Source: DASSKF01 sp035690725 (GTDB taxonomy: Bacteria > Actinomycetota > Actinomycetes > Actinomycetales > Dermatophilaceae). From it: a stretch of 42,163 nt of DNA. Each line of letters begins with the position of its first letter. Position 1 is the first letter of the stretch. Shown one piece after another: positions 24,350-32,906 of the stretch. The notes beneath the pieces were generated by a model that was not told where the DNA came from, did not search any database, and saw only the letters and a list, made by a program, of their open reading frames with translations. The DNA is taken from contig DASSKF010000084.1 in the NCBI GenBank assembly GCA_035690725.1, forward strand, positions 1 to 42,163, in the 5' to 3' direction. The translations under genes were made by a program, and so were the position numbers.

Positions 24350-25551
24350 GCCGGCAGCTCCCGGGGTCCCCCGACACGATGCTCGGCGCCGCCCGGGTCC
24401 TGCTCGCCGAGGGCGGCGAGCTGCGCGAACGGGCCGGCCGGACGGTGGCGGTCTCCCGTCCCGAGGGCTGGGAGGGGACGGCCGCGCTCGCCGCCGCCGC
24501 CCGCGTCGAGGAGGCCGCCCGGTCCCTGCGTGCGCAGGCCGAGCAGCTGGACCAGCTCGCCCGGTCCACCAGCCGGTATGCCGAGCACCTGCGCGACGCC
24601 CAGCGGCAGGAACGTGTGCTGCAGTGCCGCCGGGACCGCGCCCGGGTGGAGCTGGACCAGCTGGACCGTGCGGCGGGCGCAGGCGTCGACCCGGCCCAGC
24701 AGGCCCGCCGGCAGTCGCTCGTGCACGACGTGGCGGTGCTCCGGGGGCGGATCGAGCGCCTCGCCGGCTCGCTGGAGCCCGACGGGCAGTCGCTGGTCCG
24801 CGTGCTGTCCCTCGACCCGCTGACCCTGCTGCCCGGCTGGGCGGTGGGTGCGGTCGCGCTCGCCGGCGGTGGCAAGTCGGCCCGGACGGTGGTCAGGCGT
24901 GCCCGGGCCACGACCTCGTTGACCCGGCACGCCCGACGGTGGCGCCGGGTGGTCCGTGCCGGGGACGCCCTCGGCTCGCTGCGCCACCTGACGGAGGCCG
25001 GCGAGCAGCTCGAGGTGCTGCGCGGGAAGTCGGGCACGCTGGACCGGGTCGTGCGGCGCCTGCCCGGCACCGCCCGCTGGGCGGGGCGGTTCGGTGCCCT
25101 CCCGATCACTGTCTATGACGGGCTGCGAGACGTCGTCACCGGCGGTGACCACGAGGACTGGCGCGAGCCCGTGACGCGGGTGATGGGCGGTGTCGGAGCC
25201 GGGGCCGCGCTCACGCTCATGGTGGCCGGCGCCGCCAGTCCCCTGGCGCCGGTCGCGGGCGCCGCCCTGGCGGCCTACGGCGCCTGGAAGCTCGGCAACG
25301 CGGTGTGGGACAACCGCCGCCAGATCGGCGCCTTCGTCGGGAGGGTGGGCGCGCTCGCCCGCTCGGCGCTCCGGACCCACCGGAGGGTGGCCCGGCGGGC
25401 CGTGCACCGGGCCGCCGAGACGGTCCGCTCCGCGGCCCGCCTCGGCGAGCAGGCGCTCGGCCGCGTGGAGCGGGGCGTCGGCCGGGTCCTGCGTGACCTG
25501 CACCTGCCTGACCTGTCCCTGCCCGACCTGTCCCTCGGCACGCCGTGGTGA
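24346..25551 (+). CDS. WxG-type putative type VII secretion-associated protein with hydrophobic C-terminal segment
   Basis: Protein of 401 residues. Residues 1-90 form a likely helical hairpin with Trp42-Glu-Gly44 in its turn, like WXG100 proteins. A coiled-coil rich part follows (about 50-150), then a short hydrophobic patch near 157-176. Residues ~276-330 form a long Ala/Gly-rich hydrophobic stretch (MGGVGAGAALTLMVAGAAS and onward) that could cross or insert in a membrane. An Arg-rich helical region and the duplicated LPDLSLPDLSLG end the protein. No enzyme motif was found. It may be a secreted effector or a structural substrate. Overlaps both neighbours by 4 bases. Confidence 0.65.
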   Translation: MSRQLPGSPDTMLGAARVLLAEGGELRERAGRTVAVSRPEGWEGTAALAAAARVEEAARSLRAQAEQLDQLARSTSRYAEHLRDAQRQERVLQCRRDRARVELDQLDRAAGAGVDPAQQARRQSLVHDVAVLRGRIERLAGSLEPDGQSLVRVLSLDPLTLLPGWAVGAVALAGGGKSARTVVRRARATTSLTRHARRWRRVVRAGDALGSLRHLTEAGEQLEVLRGKSGTLDRVVRRLPGTARWAGRFGALPITVYDGLRDVVTGGDHEDWREPVTRVMGGVGAGAALTLMVAGAASPLAPVAGAALAAYGAWKLGNAVWDNRRQIGAFVGRVGALARSALRTHRRVARRAVHRAAETVRSAARLGEQALGRVERGVGRVLRDLHLPDLSLPDLSLGTPW

Positions 25552-26339
25552 CCTCCACGGGCGCGGTGCAGCCGCTGTTCTCGCTCACCGACGAGCAGGT
25601 CGCCGTCCTCGCCGGCACGGGTGACGGTGCCGTCGCGATGCCCCACCTGGAGGCGCTGGGAGAGCAGGAGCGAGCGGTCGCCGTGCACACGGCATACCGC
25701 TGCCTGCTGGCCTCGGGGCTGGTCACCCTGCCTGCGGCGGACCGCGCTGACGCAGGCGTGCCGGCCGCGCCGGAGGAGGACGGCGCGGGCGTGGCCGTGG
25801 AGCTGCCGGCCGAGGTGGACGCGGTGCTCGTGCTGCGCGAGGCGGCGCCGGTGCTGCTGCTGGTGCAGCGCACGGCGGGGGAGGAGGAGGTGCTGCGCTA
25901 CGGCTACCTCGCCGACGACGTCGTCCTGTGGGAGGACGTGCTGCCCTCGGGGCTGCACCGCTTCGGCCGGGTCGGTCGCGACGAGCTGGGCGACTGCGTG
26001 CAGCAGTTCCTTGTGCCGGACGAGGCCACCATGGCGGACCGGTCCCTGACGGTCGACCCGGCGGCCGGCGTCGACGGCGCGGGGGAGGTCGAGTCGGTGC
26101 TCGCGCGAGCGGTGGTGCACGCCGACCTGACCGTGCGGCACGCGGGGGACGACGGCCCCGGGGACCTGCTCGGGATGTTCCTCGGCGCGGAGGGCAGCTG
26201 GGTCTCCTGCCAGCGCTTCGGCGCCGGCGGGCCGGTCACGTTCGACCCGCTTGACCCCGGGACCGTGCAGGAGCGTGTGCTGCGGCTCGTCACTGCCGCC
26301 GAACGGGCGGTGGAGGGTGTCGTGGACGGGGGTGCGTGA
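25548..26339 (+). CDS. EspG-like putative secretion chaperone
   Basis: Soluble acidic protein of 263 residues with no signal peptide. Its N-terminus (FSLTDEQVAVLAGTGDGAV, then ERAVAVHTAYRCLLASGLV) resembles the opening of EspG-family ESX chaperones, and the central alternating hydrophobic strands fit that mixed fold. This is a pattern judgement only. GTG at 25548 overlaps the previous stop as GTGA; an adjacent GTG at 25545 is equally readable. The dxr start follows after 10 bases, so this cassette and dxr are probably cotranscribed. Confidence 0.55.
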   Translation: MTSTGAVQPLFSLTDEQVAVLAGTGDGAVAMPHLEALGEQERAVAVHTAYRCLLASGLVTLPAADRADAGVPAAPEEDGAGVAVELPAEVDAVLVLREAAPVLLLVQRTAGEEEVLRYGYLADDVVLWEDVLPSGLHRFGRVGRDELGDCVQQFLVPDEATMADRSLTVDPAAGVDGAGEVESVLARAVVHADLTVRHAGDDGPGDLLGMFLGAEGSWVSCQRFGAGGPVTFDPLDPGTVQERVLRLVTAAERAVEGVVDGGA

Positions 26340-26349
26340 CAATGAGCCG

Positions 26350-27606
26350 GTGACTCCTCGACGTGACCTCGTCCTCCTCGGCTCGACCGGCTCCATCGGC
26401 ACCCAGGCGATCGACGTCGTCCGGCGCAACCCGGACCGCTTCCGGGTCCGGGCCCTCAGCGCCGGCGGCGGCAACCTGGCCCTGCTCGCCGAGCAGGCCG
26501 TCGCGCTCGACGTCGAGCGGGTCGGAGTCGCCTCCGGCTCGGCGCCCGAGGTGCGGGAGGCACTCGCGGCGGCGGCCCGGGAGGCCGGGCGCAGCGGGTT
26601 CGCCCCCGAGGTCGTGGTCGGACCCGATGCGAGCACCGAGCTCGCCGCCGGGCCGGCGGACGTCGTGCTCAACGGGATCACCGGCTCGATCGGGCTGAGG
26701 CCGACGCTGGCGGCGCTCGAGGCCGGCACCACGCTGGCGTTGGCGAACAAGGAGTCGCTCATCGTCGGCGGACCGCTGGTCAGGGCCGCCGCCAAGCCGG
26801 ACCAGATCGTGCCGGTCGACAGCGAGCACAGCGCGCTGGCCCAGTGCTTGCGCGGGGGCACCCGGGACGAGGTGGCGCAGCTGGTCGTGACGGCCAGCGG
26901 CGGGCCGTTCCGCGGGCGCACGCGGGAGGAGCTGCTCGAGGTCACGCCCGCGCAGGCCCTGGCGCACCCCACGTGGGACATGGGCCGGATGGTCACCACG
27001 AACTCCGCCACGCTGGTCAACAAGGGCCTGGAGGTGATCGAGGCCCACCTGCTCTTCGACCTCCCGTTCGACCGGATCGAGGTCGTCGTGCACCCGCAGT
27101 CGGTGATCCACTCGATGGTCGAGTTCACCGACGGCGCCACGCTCGCGCAGGCCTCCCCCCCGGACATGCGCCTGCCGATCGCGCTCGGCCTCGCCTGGCC
27201 GGAGCGGGTTCCGCACGCGGCCCCGCCGGTGGACTGGACCCGGGCCAGTACCTGGGAGTTCTTCCCCCTCGACGCCGAGGCGTTCCCGGCCGTCGCGCTC
27301 GCGCGCCGGGTCGGTGAGCAGGGCGCGACCTTCCCCGCGGTGTTCAACGCCGCCAACGAGGTCTGTGTCGACGCGTTCCACGACGGCCACATCCGGTTCG
27401 TCGACATCGTCGACACGGTGACCCGGGTCGTCGACCTGGCCGAGGGCGGCGGCGAGGCGGCGCCGGGCGTGAACGATCCGGACGACCTGGACGTTGAGAC
27501 GGTGCTGCGCGCCGACGCATGGGCGCGCGACCGGGCGGCTCGGCTGCTCGGGCTGCAGCCGAGGCCGGGCGGGCGTCCCGGGGGAAGTGAGACGCTGGAA
27601 CGGTGA
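26350..27606 (+). CDS. dxr: 1-deoxy-D-xylulose 5-phosphate reductoisomerase
   Basis: Second step of the MEP isoprenoid pathway: NADPH-dependent conversion of DXP to MEP; target of fosmidomycin. The 418 residues show the NADPH fold LGSTGSIGTQAIDVV, NGITGSIGL, ANKESLIVGG, the metal and substrate loops VDSEHSALAQCLRG and TASGGPFRG, and HPTWDMGRMVTTNSATLVNKG spread over 26967-27030. GTG at 26350 gives the normal N-terminus. Its stop overlaps the rseP start by one base (TGATG). Confidence 0.95.
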   Translation: MTPRRDLVLLGSTGSIGTQAIDVVRRNPDRFRVRALSAGGGNLALLAEQAVALDVERVGVASGSAPEVREALAAAAREAGRSGFAPEVVVGPDASTELAAGPADVVLNGITGSIGLRPTLAALEAGTTLALANKESLIVGGPLVRAAAKPDQIVPVDSEHSALAQCLRGGTRDEVAQLVVTASGGPFRGRTREELLEVTPAQALAHPTWDMGRMVTTNSATLVNKGLEVIEAHLLFDLPFDRIEVVVHPQSVIHSMVEFTDGATLAQASPPDMRLPIALGLAWPERVPHAAPPVDWTRASTWEFFPLDAEAFPAVALARRVGEQGATFPAVFNAANEVCVDAFHDGHIRFVDIVDTVTRVVDLAEGGGEAAPGVNDPDDLDVETVLRADAWARDRAARLLGLQPRPGGRPGGSETLER

Positions 27607-28964
27607 TGTACCTCCTCGGGGTGCTCGTCCTCGCGGTCGGTGTGGGGGTCTCGATCGCCCTGCACGAGCTGGGGCACCTGGTGCCCGCCAAGCTGTTCGG
27701 CGTCAAGGTGACGCAGTACATGATCGGCTTCGGTCCCACGCTCTGGTCGCGGCGCCGGGGCGAGACCGAGTACGGCATCAAGGCGATCCCGCTCGGCGGC
27801 TACTGCCGGATGATCGGGATGCTGCCACCCCGCCCGCACGACCGGCCGGGCCAGCTGCGCGCCTCGACCACCGGGCGGATCAGCCAGATGACCGAGCAGG
27901 CCCGGGCCGAGTCGATGCAGGAGATCCAGCCCGGCGACGAGGACCGCGTCTTCTACAAGCTGGCGTCGTGGAAGAAGCTCGTCGTCATGTGCGGGGGGAT
28001 CGCCACCAACCTGCTCATCGCGGTGGTGCTGCTCACCGGCATCGTCACGCTGTACGGGCTGCCGAAGGTCACCGCCGCCGAGATCGCCGACGTCGTGCCC
28101 TGCGTGCCCCCGGCGTCCCAGGTGGTGCAGCGGCCCGCCGGCGCCGACCCCACGAAGCCGGACTGCTCGGGACTGCCCGCCTCACCGGCCCAGCAGTCCG
28201 GGCTGCAGCGCGGCGACCGGCTGGTCTCGGTCGCAGGGGAGAAGATCACCACCCCCGACGACGCCAGCACGGCCTTCCGGTCCCACGGCGGCGACCGCAT
28301 CCCGGTCGTCGTGCAGCGGGACGGCCGGCAGGTCACCCTGCACATGACCCCGGCCGTCACCGAGCGACCGGTGCTGGACGACCAGGGCGAGCCGGTGACC
28401 GGGGCGGACGGCCAGCCGGTGATGGAGAAGGTGGGCGTCGTCGGGACGCTCATCGGCGCCCAGTCCACCGTCGTCCGGCAGCCGGTCACCCAGGCGCCGG
28501 CCGTGGTCGGCTCGGCCCTCGGGCAGACGTTCAGCCTGTTCTTCCACATCCCGGAGAAGATGGTGGGGGTCTGGCACGCGGCCTTCGACTCCCAGCAGCG
28601 AGCCGCCGACAGCCCCATGTCGATCGTCGGTGCCGGACGGATCGCCGGTGACGCCACCGACGCCGCCGGCGTCGGCCCCGTCGCCAAGCTGGTCTTCCTC
28701 ATCAGCCTGATCGCGTCCCTGAACATCGCCCTGTTCGTGTTCAACCTCATCCCGTTGCTCCCCATGGACGGCGGGCACGCGGCAGGCGCGCTGTGGGAGG
28801 CGGTCAAGCGGGCCTTCGCCCGGGTCACCGGTCGCGGTGACCCCGGATACGTCGACGTCGCCAAGGGCCTACCCGTCGCCTACGGCGTCAGCATGGTCCT
28901 CATCGTCATGTCGGTGCTGCTCATCTACGCCGACCTGGTCAACCCGATCCAGCTGGGCGGCTGA
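27606..28964 (+). CDS. rseP: Site-2 intramembrane zinc protease RseP/Rip1
   Basis: Membrane metalloprotease that cleaves membrane-bound anti-sigma factors and other single-pass proteins within the bilayer. Zinc ligands are His20 and His24 in HELGH, with Glu21 catalytic, and Asp388 in LLPMDGGH. A PDZ domain is visible at about 190-250 (QQSGLQRGDRLVSVAGEKI). The 452-residue length and four membrane segments fit. It lies between dxr and ispG as in Mycobacterium (Rv2869c). A GTG at 27603 directly before ATG 27606 would add one residue. Confidence 0.94.
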   Translation: MYLLGVLVLAVGVGVSIALHELGHLVPAKLFGVKVTQYMIGFGPTLWSRRRGETEYGIKAIPLGGYCRMIGMLPPRPHDRPGQLRASTTGRISQMTEQARAESMQEIQPGDEDRVFYKLASWKKLVVMCGGIATNLLIAVVLLTGIVTLYGLPKVTAAEIADVVPCVPPASQVVQRPAGADPTKPDCSGLPASPAQQSGLQRGDRLVSVAGEKITTPDDASTAFRSHGGDRIPVVVQRDGRQVTLHMTPAVTERPVLDDQGEPVTGADGQPVMEKVGVVGTLIGAQSTVVRQPVTQAPAVVGSALGQTFSLFFHIPEKMVGVWHAAFDSQQRAADSPMSIVGAGRIAGDATDAAGVGPVAKLVFLISLIASLNIALFVFNLIPLLPMDGGHAAGALWEAVKRAFARVTGRGDPGYVDVAKGLPVAYGVSMVLIVMSVLLIYADLVNPIQLGG

Positions 28965-29015
28965 CCCGCACGCCGCACCGGACACCGGCGCGCCTGCATG
29001 TCGGGAGCCGAATGA

Positions 29016-29021
29016 GATACT
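29016..29021 (+). promoter_or_regulatory. Candidate -10 box of ispG
   Basis: GATACT ends 7 bases before the ATG at 29029. A weak CTGCAT at 28994-28999 could be the -35, with 16 bases between. The layout fits a leaderless transcript. Confidence 0.4.
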
Positions 29022-29028
29022 GGGCGGT

Positions 29029-30189
<1,161 letters not shown>

Positions 30190-30192
30190 TCG

Positions 30193-30224
30193 AGCCCACG
30201 GGGACGCCCCCGTTGCGTGGGCGG
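30193..30224 (+). terminator. Stem-loop downstream of ispG
   Basis: GCCCACG (30194-30200) can pair with CGTGGGC (30216-30222), or the inner CGGGG can fold on CCCCG. No U-tract follows, so termination is uncertain. Confidence 0.35.
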
Positions 30225-30242
30225 GCTGGACGCGTCGCGGCC

Positions 30243-30248
30243 TAGCCT
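30243..30248 (+). promoter_or_regulatory. Candidate -10 box of the 2H phosphoesterase gene
   Basis: TAGCCT ends 7 bases before ATG 30256. The same hexamer and spacing precede the aminotransferase gene. Confidence 0.4.
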
Positions 30249-30255
30249 GAGCGCC

Positions 30256-30780
30256 ATGGCGCTCGCGCTCTGCCTCCTGCCGGATCGGCAGGGTGAACGG
30301 GCGCTGCGCGGGCTCTGGGACCGACTGGAGCAGGCGGGGGTACCGAGCCTGCACTCGCACACCCACGGCCGGCACGTGCCGCACCTGTCCTACGTGGTGC
30401 TGCGCCGGTGGGACGACGACGCTGTCCGCGCGGCCGTGGCCGAGCTGCCGGCCGGGGAGCCGGTCACGCTCTCGTTCGACGGCCTCGGGTTCTTCCGTCG
30501 GGGACGGGCCTGGCTGGTGCCGACGCCCGCGGTCGACCTGCTGCACCGGCAGCGTCGCGCCCTCGCCGCCGTGATCGCCACCGGCGCCGAGGTGCACCGG
30601 CACTACGAGGCGGGGACGTGGTGCCCGCACTGCTCGCTCGCGCCACGGGTTCGGCTGCAGGCGATGCCCACGCTGGCGGCCGTCGTGTATGACGTGCTGC
30701 CGCTGCTGGTGCACTTCGACCGGGCCGCGTGGGTGGACACCGGCACGGGGGAGCGCTGGCCCCTGCCACGGCTCCCCTGA
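30256..30780 (+). CDS. 2H phosphoesterase superfamily protein (2'-5' RNA ligase-like)
   Basis: Protein of 174 residues with the two His-x-Ser/Thr motifs that define 2H phosphoesterases: His43-Leu-Ser45 (HLSYVVL) and His125-Cys-Ser127 (PHCSLAP). Family members open or form 2'-5' or cyclic phosphodiester bonds in RNA or nucleotides; the substrate here cannot be told. Between the motifs SFDGLGFF matches the family. It stands alone after ispG and is followed by the second copy of the 46-base repeat. Confidence 0.82.
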   Translation: MALALCLLPDRQGERALRGLWDRLEQAGVPSLHSHTHGRHVPHLSYVVLRRWDDDAVRAAVAELPAGEPVTLSFDGLGFFRRGRAWLVPTPAVDLLHRQRRALAAVIATGAEVHRHYEAGTWCPHCSLAPRVRLQAMPTLAAVVYDVLPLLVHFDRAAWVDTGTGERWPLPRLP

Positions 30781-30796
30781 GCGCCCCCGTCGCGAC

Positions 30797-30842
30797 GTTG
30801 CTGAGCGGTTCCTGCGGCAGCGGACCGCGGAAGCTCAGCAAC
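30797..30842. repeat. 46-base palindromic repeat, copy 2
   Basis: GTTGCTGAGC (30797-30806) pairs with GCTCAGCAAC (30833-30842), with TTCC on GGAA inside. It matches copy 1 (20058-20103) at 36 of 46 positions. Several differences fall in opposite arms, and the loop core GCGGACCGC is unchanged. It sits 16 bases after the 2H gene stop. Confidence 0.75.
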
Positions 30843-30871
30843 TTCCGGTGGGGGCGAACGCCGCGTCCTGC

Positions 30872-30900
30872 TCGACACGTCCGCCGCGGACCGGCAGGCT
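30872..30900 (+). promoter_or_regulatory. Candidate promoter of the GNAT gene
   Basis: TCGACA (30872-30877), 17-base spacer, CAGGCT (30895-30900), then 6 bases to the GTG at 30907. Both boxes and the spacing are good, and a leaderless mRNA is predicted. Confidence 0.55.
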
Positions 30901-30906
30901 GAGGCC

Positions 30907-31758
30907 GTGCTGCGCACCCACAGCCCGGTCCGGACGCTGATGCCCGCCGACCGCGACCGGGCCCTCGAGTTGTGTGCGCGCAACCCTGCCGCGAACGTCT
31001 TCGTGGCCGCGCGCATCCTCGAGGGCGCCCTGCAGAGCATGCCCGGCAGCCTGCTCGCCTACACCGAGGGCGACGAGGTGCGCTCCCTGTGCTGGGCGTC
31101 GGCCAACGTGGTCCCGGTCGAGTGCGACGAGGCAGCGATCGAGGCGTTCGCCGGCAAGCTGCGGCGGCACCGGCGCCGGTGCTCGTCCGTCTTCGGCCCG
31201 GCCGAGCAGGTGCTGCCGCTCTGGGGCCGGTTGAGCCGGTCCTGGGGGTCGGCGCGTGAGGTCCGCGCCGACCAACCGCTCATGGTGGTCGACCGGGAGG
31301 CGCGGGAGCGGGCCGGGGTGACGGCCGACCCGCGGGTCCGCCTCGCCGGTCCGGACGAGGTCGACCTCGTCCTGCCGGCCGCCGCCGCGATGTTCGCCGA
31401 GGAGATCGGCTACCCGCCCTTCCAGGGGTCGGACCGGGCCTACCGCGCCTCCGTGGCGACCCTCATCAGCCGTCGGCACACCTACCTGTCGCTGGACGAC
31501 ACCGGGCAGGTGCTGTTCAAGGCCGACGTCGGCTCCGCGGCGGTCGGCGCCGCCCAGGTCCAGGGAGTGTGGGTGGCGCCGTCCCAGCGTGGCCGGGGAC
31601 GTTCCGCCCCCGCGATGGCGGCCGTGGTCGACCTCATCACCCGGGACGTTGCCCCCCTGGTGTCGCTCTACGTCAACGACTACAACGCCCCGGCGCGGGC
31701 GGCGTACGAGCGGGTCGGGTTCAGGCAGACCGGCCGGTTCGCGACCGTTCTCCTCTGA
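30907..31758 (+). CDS. GNAT N-acetyltransferase with N-terminal DUF4081 domain
   Basis: Protein of 283 residues. The N-terminal half (NPAANVFVAARILEGAL; SLCWASANVVPVECDE) is a DUF4081-like domain, and the C-terminal half a GNAT acetyltransferase with the acetyl-CoA loop VWVAPSQRGRGRSAPAMAAVV and the closing YNAPARAAYERVGFRQTG. M. tuberculosis Rv2867c has the same design and also follows gcpE/ispG, supporting orthology. Substrate unknown. The start is GTG, without a visible ribosome-binding site, after a good promoter. Confidence 0.88.
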   Translation: MLRTHSPVRTLMPADRDRALELCARNPAANVFVAARILEGALQSMPGSLLAYTEGDEVRSLCWASANVVPVECDEAAIEAFAGKLRRHRRRCSSVFGPAEQVLPLWGRLSRSWGSAREVRADQPLMVVDREARERAGVTADPRVRLAGPDEVDLVLPAAAAMFAEEIGYPPFQGSDRAYRASVATLISRRHTYLSLDDTGQVLFKADVGSAAVGAAQVQGVWVAPSQRGRGRSAPAMAAVVDLITRDVAPLVSLYVNDYNAPARAAYERVGFRQTGRFATVLL

Positions 31759-31772
31759 ACCGGGCGCGGGCG

Positions 31773-32720
31773 TCAGCGCGCGGGCTCGGCGACCCAGCGC
31801 ATCGGGTCGCCCCAGCCGAGGTCGGTGATCCCCGCCCGGTCCAGCGCGAGCGCCACGAGGGTGCGCCGGTGGGCGGCGAAGGTGAGCACGTGCGCCACCA
31901 TGCCGCCGTAGGTGAACAGCTCGGCCGGCTCGCACAGCGCGTCGACGAAGGTGTCGTCCAGCCTGCCCTGCTCGCAGACCTCGCGTACCTGGGCGAGGTA
32001 GGCCGGTCCCTCCACCGAGAGCCGCTGCCGCATCCCGTCGACGCTCTCGTGCTCCTCGACCGACCAGTCGTACTCGCGGTTGGCGACGGCGGCGTTCCAC
32101 ATGCCCATCTGCCCGACGAGCCGGGACAGCAGCGACCGGATCGTCTGCCGGTCCTCGTCGACGTTGAGCTCGATCAGCTCGTCGAGCCGGGCGTCGTCCA
32201 GCCGGGCGGCGCGGTCGATCATCTCGCCGGTCAGCCAGATGTGGTGCTCGACCATGCGGGTCAGCAGGTCCATGGCGGTCACCAGCCTTCGTGCGGGCAG
32301 CCGGAGGCTGCCGGGTGGGTGGAAGTGGACGTCGCTGGGAGCGGCGATGCGGATCGGGCCGGGCGCCCGCCGCCAGTCGCTGGGCGTGCGCCCGTAGGCG
32401 CGGGCGAAGGCCCGCGTGAACGCCTCGTGCGAGCCGTAGCCGGCCTCGACGGCGACGTCCAGGATGCTGCGCTCGGTCGAGAGCAGCCGGTATGCCGCGC
32501 GCTCCAGCAGGATGCGGCGGCGGAACCTCTGTGGTGGCTCACCGGCCACCGAGGAGACCACCCGGTCCAGGTGGAACCGGGACAGGTGCAGCCGCGCCGC
32601 GATGGCGTCCCCGTCCGCCTCGGGGCACGGCAGGTGGCCGGTGCCGGCACCGTCGGCGTCCGCCAGGCCCTGCGCGAGCACGCCCACGAAGGCGGCGAAC
32701 GTGTCGGTCGCGGCGCTCAT
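31773..32720 (-). CDS. AraC-type HTH domain fused to a DinB-like domain
   Basis: Protein of 315 residues with two parts. Residues ~33-115 are an AraC-type DNA-binding domain (LHLSRFHLDRVVSSVAGEPP; DVAVEAGYGSHEAFTRAFARAYG, ending TPSDWRR). Residues ~145-300 resemble a four-helix DinB/YfiT-like bundle with His-containing MVEHHIWLTGEMI and HVLTFAAHRRTLV. Such a regulator could sense a small thiol or metal-bound ligand through the bundle; that is inference. Tail to tail with the GNAT gene, 14 bases apart. ATG at 32720 is preceded by CACGAT 6 bases upstream. Confidence 0.83.
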   Translation of the reverse strand: MSAATDTFAAFVGVLAQGLADADGAGTGHLPCPEADGDAIAARLHLSRFHLDRVVSSVAGEPPQRFRRRILLERAAYRLLSTERSILDVAVEAGYGSHEAFTRAFARAYGRTPSDWRRAPGPIRIAAPSDVHFHPPGSLRLPARRLVTAMDLLTRMVEHHIWLTGEMIDRAARLDDARLDELIELNVDEDRQTIRSLLSRLVGQMGMWNAAVANREYDWSVEEHESVDGMRQRLSVEGPAYLAQVREVCEQGRLDDTFVDALCEPAELFTYGGMVAHVLTFAAHRRTLVALALDRAGITDLGWGDPMRWVAEPAR

Positions 32721-32805
32721 GGGTCCATCGTGGTGGTTGGTGGGCCCCCGTGGTTTGATCGCGCTTGCGCTGATCGCACGCGACCGGAGATTCAGTGCCC
32801 CGATC

Positions 32806-32892
32806 GCAATTCCGGCTGGCAGTACTCCCGTCGCGGGACCGGCACCGTGCTCACCGGCGAACGGGTCGTTTGGTACTGCCAGCCGAAATTGC
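32806..32892. repeat. 87-base terminal-inverted-repeat element, copy A
   Basis: Arms 32806-32825 and 32873-32892 are complementary at 19 of 20 positions (arm GCAATTCCGGCTGGCAGTAC). The 47-base centre begins with a small hairpin TCCCG-TCG-CGGGA. The reverse complement of copy B (33751-33837) matches at 73 of 87 positions. Copy A begins 14 bases beyond the stop of the GrpB-family gene. The AATT-containing ends stand out from the surrounding GC-rich DNA. No transposase is nearby. Confidence 0.85.
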
Positions 32893-32906
32893 GGTTCGCC
32901 GGTGCG

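Noticed and set aside
28837..29028. Longer N-terminus for ispG.
   Set aside because: It overlaps rseP in another frame; the ATG at 29029 gives the usual IspG beginning and follows a -10-like box.
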